A stretch of DNA of 64,000 bases, from contig CAIIXF020000003.1 of assembly GCA_903813345.2 (NCBI GenBank), positions 24,321,248 to 24,385,247 on the forward strand, read 5' to 3'. The translations under genes were made by a program, and so were the position numbers. The stretch is from Owenia fusiformis (Eukaryota > Annelida > Polychaeta > Sabellida > Oweniidae). Shown here in pieces: positions 57,727 to 64,000 of this stretch (its first letter is position 1; every line of letters starts with the position of its first letter). Under the pieces are notes generated by a model. That model saw only the letters and a list, made by a program, of their open reading frames with translations. It was not told where the DNA came from and did not search any database.

Positions 57727-57829
57727 TTGGATCATTTTTCATGTGACTTTTTAGAGTTTGATGATTTTCTAATTGAAAACCTGTTAAGTAAAAGAGGATA
57801 AGATGTGTTCAAGATAAAAAAATTTAAAA

Positions 57830-58188
57830 CTTTTTTGGACCTCGTTTTCGGACACTGATATCTCGAAATCGGTTTGAGATATCAAAAAACTAAATCGACT
57901 TTAGATTCCCTACTTTTTTATATGGAACACAATGAAAAAAAACCGGATCGAAAATATTGAAGGACCGAAAAAAGTGACAAAGTACTGGATTTGACCTAGT
58001 TCTTGACCTTTGACCTAGATAAAAATTTGACCCCGTTTCCCACCAACTAGATACTATAGCTAGATTGACCATATAATAGTCTTGAAAAGATGTCTTATTG
58101 TTGTTGAGAAAACTCGATCAGTATAATAAGAATAAGAAGAATAAGAATAGAGGCAAAAACAATAGACTCCAGATTTCATCTGGAGTCT
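57830..58188 (-). mobile_element. H1 Helitron-like 5' fragment (minus)
   Basis: Read on the minus strand it starts with the H1 palindrome (58188-58164), then 'attgtttttgcctctattcttattc', 'aaaggtcaagaactaggtcaaatcc' and 'gatatcagtgtccgaaaacgaggtcc', as in the H1 unit starting at 37286. It breaks off near 57830 without the TATCC tract or 3' end. Confidence 0.65.
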
Positions 58189-58340
58189 AATCAATAAACA
58201 GTTTTTGAAACCACATTTCTAGATGTAATTTTATATGAAGTTTTCAAACATTATATCGGTTTGATGAAATTTTGAATTTTCAATGACGTAAATCATGATT
58301 CTTTCTTTTTGCATCTATTCTATTTAATTTGTTAATTAAT

Positions 58341-61300
58341 TTACAAAAAATCCAAATCAAATGTCAATAACTTGGTTTTCTTCTTAATACTAACCAAACA
58401 AGACATTCTTTTGAGTATGTTTTTAGCTCATTGTATAATAACATACAAAACTACATTCAAATCAAATTATGAGATATGATTGATTAAATTGATCATTTCC
58501 GTGATATTATGAAATTTATGTGGCCTGCTGATCATCTGAAATTAAAAAAATAACCCCTATCCAAATATTAGTGCTATCTCATGAACATGTTAATGTGTTA
58601 CCTAATAAAAACACATTACAACTATCATTGAAAAATCCTAGGCCTATTATTTACAATAAAATACTCAAAATAACCTGAAATATATGTATTAAAATCAACA
58701 CCAATTTTAAACGAGTATTACCCTATGATTCAAATAAAGAATTTTTCAGAATGATTTTTAAACATACCTTTATGTCAATGTTGTCTATTTTAAATCGCTC
58801 CCACACATATTTTCCATATTATTACTTATCTGATACTGATCTGATGTTGATTTAATAATTCTCATTTTGACTCGTGATATTTTATCCGCGATGCTTGTAT
58901 GTTCTGTATAATGAAATTACGATTGCAAATTTCAGGGAGTTATGTAGTTTTTTCTTGAATCTCTACAGTCTTTCAGCTCTAAATTGTTTGATGATCAGAC
59001 TATATCTGACACTGCTGCTGTTACTGTTGCATTTATATTAGCAACCACATCCCACTTCTCTATTTGACTTCTCAGGGGTTGGCTCATAAAATACAGTGAC
59101 ACTGTTGATTCTTATGGTTGACTTTTATTGTTGACTTCTGAGTCACATACAACAACTTGATTAAGATACTATCTTAGAGATGATTTTTATTATCAAAAAG
59201 TCGTAAATTGGAGCTTTGTCCATTTCATAGAATTTGTTTTGTGTATCCAGAATTGTTTCAATGTCAATGTACAGCACATTTCTCTGAATTTGTTTCTGTC
59301 CAGGGGTTTGAGCATTGTCATTTATTAATAGGTTCCGGGATATCGAGATTGTCTTATGGTAATATACGTTATCAACAGTGATACTCAAGTATCATGCTGG
59401 TTTATATGTCACTATAGGGAATGTGAATATGAAACAACAAATTGCATTCAGGATAATCAACTTTGAAGCTGGAAAAATACAGGTTACTTGCCTCTGTCAT
59501 TAGGGAGGTTAAGATGGACGTTTCTAGAGAACCTGTGCATGAGCTCGTAATATTTAGATCCCTAGGGATTTCTATCCTGCTCTCAATTCACTTTTCCAGG
59601 GACTTAATTACAAATAGTTTCCATGTACCTTCCACTCAATCAGCCAAGTAAACAGTACAAATTTGAGAATCCACAGAGGACCATAGTTTTACACATTAAT
59701 GTACGTTTTAAAAAAATGTGTATCTTAACCTCCCTATTATTCATGGGGAAATTTATTGAAATATGGCAGAAGGCATTTCATATATCGTAGATATCAACTC
59801 CTTCTAGAACAGGTCTCATCAGATCAACCTCATGAGATATGTTTCTTCTACCCTAACCACAGTTCTCACCATGTGAATATTACTTCTTTTGTTGCGAACC
59901 AACAGTTCCTCTCCCAAAACATTTGTTCACCTGCACACCTAATTCCCACATCGAGAACAACACAGCTTTGTCACAGGTTACAAACAAAATGATCTGAGCA
60001 AGGTCATGATATTTGTACTGAAATGATTAATTCTAAAATGATTCTGGATTAATAATGTTAGCAAATGATATATGCCAGTACAAGTAAATCATTTTATGTG
60101 TAGTGTCACTTTAGTCTGATAGCTTTGATGTTACTTCTACATAATCATTTCCCATAGTCATTTTTCAAAGCACATTAACTTGTCATCAGGGACATGTTTT
60201 ATATCCTTTTATAGCATGACCTATATCTTTTTAATGCTTCACTTAGGATTTTTGTGCATAATACTTGCAAATATACTTGGTTCTGAGTAGAATCAGAGTC
60301 TCATTCTAAACAAATGACCTAAATAATATCATATTATAATATGGTTAAAATTGTTGATCAACTTTAAAAAATTGATTTTCTTTGATTTTTAAGTTGGATT
60401 GACTTTCCATAAAGCATATTGTTTTTGAAAGAATTCTGAAAGTGAAATGTACTTTCTTATATTGAACAAGTTCAAATTTATGGAAACTTGTTATGTCTGC
60501 CATGTTATCTGACTTTAGTAAGTCTATCTAGTGGTGATACTTGAGACTACAGTACATACACATGGGCAGTTGAAGGAAGGTGTTCAACAAAAATATGAAG
60601 GTCCCTCTCAACTGTTTTTACATCCAAAGTGATGCTACTTACCAAATAATCAATTGTGTTACGTTCAATGCATAGTTTGTTGGTTGAATGTGTGGCATTG
60701 TTACCTTTTTTATGAATATTATATATTTTATAGCAAAGTTCCATAGAATTCCTCTTCAAATTCCTCTTCAAATAATCATTTCCAACAGCTTGAGTTAACA
60801 TATTGGCAAAATAATCATATTGTTTTAAGATATCAATAATTTTACTGATTAACCTAAACCATTCATTTCAAGGTTCTACAAATAAGACTAATTGAGCATG
60901 TTTCTGTCAATTTTATAACATGCAACCAGTATTTAATCAACTTATGTCAAAAATGAATTTTTGAAGGATAGTATCCCAGCTCATAATAAGTAGGTCGCAT
61001 GATACTGAGCTTACTGCATTGATCTATCAAAACTCCTGCCTGCATCTGGTATTAGTAATGTTTGGGTATATTTAGAGGACTCCATTCAACTACCAAATTA
61101 ATTTAGGAATTGTATAAGGTCCTTCTATACCAATGCAATGTTCAAAAAGGTAGTTCGTTGCCAATTGAATCCCTCTTTTAGGAAACATTTGCACTAGATT
61201 TGTGGGATACATATAATCTCATGTGAGGTCCAGGGTATTGGGATTATCCTAAGGCCAAAATTTCATATTGGAGTTAAAACAATATAAAACAGGATCAGCA

Positions 61301-62080
61301 GATAATGCTGATAACGCTTGTAAACATTGTAACCATTTTCAGAGCCTCAAATTCTGCAATTTGGCGATGTCTTAAGAATAATCATTGATTTAATTATTCC
61401 CTGAATGGTATTATCACATATTGTTGCAGTCTTATCTATCGGTGTGAAAAATATGTTTATATTCATTTACAGTTTCAAGAACAAGTGTAAATAAGTATAA
61501 AATGTCATTAATCTGAACTACCATATTCTCTGTAATAAGGGTCAACTCCCCAATAAACACCCACTCCACTTCTCAAAGTTCAAAAAAAACTGAAGAATGA
61601 TGACCAAAAATAAAGGAATTTATGTGGAAAAGATTGATATTCTATAGAATTCAAGTAGACAGTAAAAGAGTACAGCTCACATTAAAATCAGGTGTAAATG
61701 ATGCATTTCATAATTCAGTGTTTTCTCCCAATGAATAATCTATCAGTAGGTACTCTCCACACCATTCTAAAGTAATCATCTCTCAAAATAATCCTAAATG
61801 GATTAAGGAGATGTTCAAGAGTTCTGTTCTGACATTTAACCAGAAGAAGCGAATGTTTGGTATTACAATATCAAGGGCTTCCTGTTAGCTTTCCCTACAT
61901 TGTCTTACAAGCCTCATGTGAATATATCACATGACATTCAAAATGGTGGACAACAGCAAGTTGGATCCCTATATGGGACCATAAGCCTTATATGGATCTA
62001 TAATATGGATAGAACATGGCCTTCTGTGGGAAAAACTCCCCCCTGACATTTAACCAAGTAACCTTCATCAAAGTCATGTA
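58341..62080. other. Non-coding stretch
   Basis: No supported gene, RNA or transposon. Several 60-80-codon frames exist on both strands but have no family features or paralogues in the window. Confidence 0.35.
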
Positions 62081-62084
62081 CTTT

Positions 62085-63092
62085 TTGGCTCACACAGTGA
62101 GCCTATGGGATTGACCAGGCGTCCGTCCGTCCGTCCGTTGGTCCGTCCGTCTGTCCGTCCGTCCGTCCGTCCGTCCGTCCGTCAACATTGGCCGCACAAA
62201 TTAAAACTGCTATTCGGATTGAGTCATATCCACATTCATTTTATGCATATCCATAATGCCTATTTGACCTATCATCGCCATTTCCCAAGTTCGCCCGGTT
62301 TCCGAGAAATTGCGGATTTTGACGTCAAAAAGTCAAATTTTCTGTAAATACTAGACACTTTGTTGAAGTAAAACTTTCAAATAACTTTTAGTAGTTGGTG
62401 TATATGCAACTTATGTCCTCTGAAGATTTCAAAGCTTTTGGAATTACGATTTTTGGTGTTTACTCTATAAAATTTGAAAAAAAGTAGGACTTAGTCATTT
62501 TCAGGAAACCTTTTCATGTATAAAGTCAATGGCAGGTTTTGTGATTGACAAGATTCTTAAAGTTTGCCTAATACTTGATCATTTCCTGCAATAAATTACC
62601 TCATTAATAGATTCAAGCATTCCCTACATATTTCTCAATATATGTCAGCATCAAATTTTTACCGTTTTTGAGATATTTGACGTCAAAAAACAGTAAAAAT
62701 AAGTTATTTTTCAACTTGCTTCAATTTGACCAATTTTTTTTTAAATCATCTACAAGTTGCCAGGAGTTCAAATCTGACATTAGTTTTAGGATTTGACCTT
62801 TACTTGACCTTCAGTGACCTTCAAAAGGTAAAATAAGTTGATTTTTCAAATTGATTTTTGGATGCAAATTTTGGTCAGCTTAATCACAAAAGACCTTACT
62901 GAGCTCTGAATAAGTAAAATTTTCAAGGTCAAAGGTCATCAAACTAGGTCACACAACTATGCTATCTAAGTTTCTCAAAGTTCGAGACTACAAATCCAAA
63001 TCAATATTTTTGTTTGAAAGTCAGGATATAAATTCCTCTGAGGGTTCCAAACTGTGTGAGCACAGGACCGTGGGTCCTTCATTTGTCTCTAA
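62085..63092 (+). mobile_element. H4 Helitron-like element, complete copy
   Basis: The 5' palindrome GGCTCACACAGTGAGCC (62087-62103) is followed by a (TCCG)n run (62120-62182). The body contains one AGGTCA module (62640-63040) closely related to that of H2. The 3' end has the inverted arm ACTGTGTGAGC (63051-63061), hairpin AGGACCGTGGGTCCT (63064-63078) and CTAA at 63089-63092, then T. Same architecture as H1-H3 but different end sequences; no coding frame. Confidence 0.75.
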
Positions 63093-63355
63093 TATGCTTT
63101 TGTTTCTCCATTCCGATGTTGCAAATAAACCATTCTTGCAGGACACCTATAAGAATGGTCTGAAGGAGGTATTTTAGTTTTTCTAAGAGCCCCGAACACT
63201 AAATACAGAGAATATGTTATTTATATAAGGATGATTCAAACATTTTGGACAACATTTTATGAACAAAATTAATATGTCATTGTAATTCAACAAGGATGCA
63301 ACACAATATGATTAATTGCTAATACTAAGGTAAAACTAATCTGTGTTTTGATATA

Positions 63356-63580
63356 ATATCATCAAAAAGCAACAAAAAACTTGATACATTCTAATGCCAC
63401 AATATTTATTTATTTCACAAATCTACTTAAACAAACATTGCTACCCTATATATACTTAACAAACTTTCATTAACACATATATCTACAATATAAGTATATT
63501 TTTCTTATATATATCTACAATATAATTATTATATTATAGGCATACTTCTTAATTTTCAAACAGTATTTGTTAAAATATAT
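63356..63580. repeat. Duplicated block, pair with 48330-48550
   Basis: Second copy of the block found in the intron of receptor gene 2, in the same orientation. Includes 'gcaacaaaaaacttgatacatt' variants and 'gtatttgttaaaatatattg'. Confidence 0.55.
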
Positions 63581-64000
63581 TGATGACACTAAAGGGTGAT
63601 ATGTTTGACTAAAATTTTATCAAGGTTTTCTATATATTTTGTGCTATATACATTTGTAGCTCCTATTTTGTGATACATATTGAAGACATCAATTCAGAGA
63701 TCTACAAGCCACTACATGTATGTATATAGTTACAAATAGCAATTTAACTGTACATATTACTTATTGTATATTCGCAAATGCAAATAGTGGCTATCGGCTA
63801 GTGGGTTGGTTGCAATTAGTAAACTCATTTAAATTTGCCAGCTCTCACCTAAAAAGCACTAGCTGACCAAAAAAGGATATTAAAGCAGCAACTAACACTG
63901 ACTTTGGTATTTCAGAATTGTAAATGGCGCATAAGCATAGATGCAAAACACATTTTTAGTGTGTTCAATCATGCTACAATTGCATAAAAACTTGTCTGAT
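63581..64000. other. Right edge, nothing recognised
   Basis: AT-rich sequence with repeated TATATAC words. No gene signal. It could belong to an intron of another receptor copy if the 63356 block is not merely a dispersed repeat. Confidence 0.3.

Larger units (their letters stand above)
57290..58340 (+). repeat. RepC dispersed repeat, copy 3, broken by two insertions
   Basis: It begins 'agttaccagtttcaccgtcaggtgg' near 57300, is interrupted by a small TA-flanked MITE (57387-57726) and by an H1 5' fragment (about 57830-58188), then resumes 'aataaacagtttttgaaaccacatttctag' at 58190 and 'aatgacgtaaatcatgatt'. The order of RepC text on both sides supports nested insertions. Confidence 0.55.

Overview
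This is an AT-rich window of animal nuclear DNA: spliced genes with GT/AG introns, no bacterial operon structure, and several layers of nested transposons. The best guess is a marine invertebrate, possibly a mollusc or another lophotrochozoan. The reasons are a lineage-type duplication of FMRFamide-receptor-like GPCRs and many elements that resemble the pearl/HINE type of Helitron-like repeat known from bivalves and insects. The phylum cannot be fixed from the sequence alone.

Only two host genes can be supported. Both are on the minus strand and are close paralogues encoding seven-transmembrane rhodopsin-class receptors: gene 1 (exons 14657-13491 and 10942-10709) and gene 2 (exons 53052-51889 and 44193-43831). 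In each, a large exon holds the N-terminus and all seven helices. It ends at an identical phase-0 GTAAGT donor. A distant second exon, 2.5 or 7.7 kb away, supplies an asparagine/lysine-rich C-terminal tail built from a minisatellite. Both coding exons begin just after a 3' splice site, so a 5' non-coding exon lies upstream of each.

Nearly everything else that can be recognised is repeat. 3.9-6.7 kb: an AGGTCA-rich fragment, then a TTAA-flanked piggyBac-like element split by an insertion with 465-bp direct repeats. 7.5-10.4 kb: MITEs. 11.3-13.4 kb (gene 1 intron): Helitron-like elements. 15.9-16.7 kb: an 850-bp palindrome with a 5-bp target duplication. 22.8-23.8 kb: a 5'-truncated LINE with a 14-bp target duplication. 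23.9-24.6 kb: a second, uninterrupted piggyBac-like copy. 25.0-28.9 kb: a 3.9-kb element with arms of about 480 bp and a 5-bp target duplication, filled with two tandem Helitron-like units. 30.6-32.0 kb: a complete (TCCG)n Helitron-like element. 32.2-38.7 kb: a head-to-tail array of four Helitron-like units. 47.2-48.0 and 62.1-63.1 kb: further complete copies.

The main discovery candidate is a shared architecture in five unrelated-sequence families (called H1 to H5 here). Each has a 5'-terminal palindrome, one arm of which recurs in inverted form near the 3' end. That is followed by a hairpin and usually a terminal CTAG/CTRR, with a T on the host side. Units of different families are stacked head to tail at CTAG|TTATT junctions. 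Several carry a shared 447-bp module dense in AGGTCA half-sites at DR1, DR4 and DR5 spacing, the spacings used by nuclear receptors.
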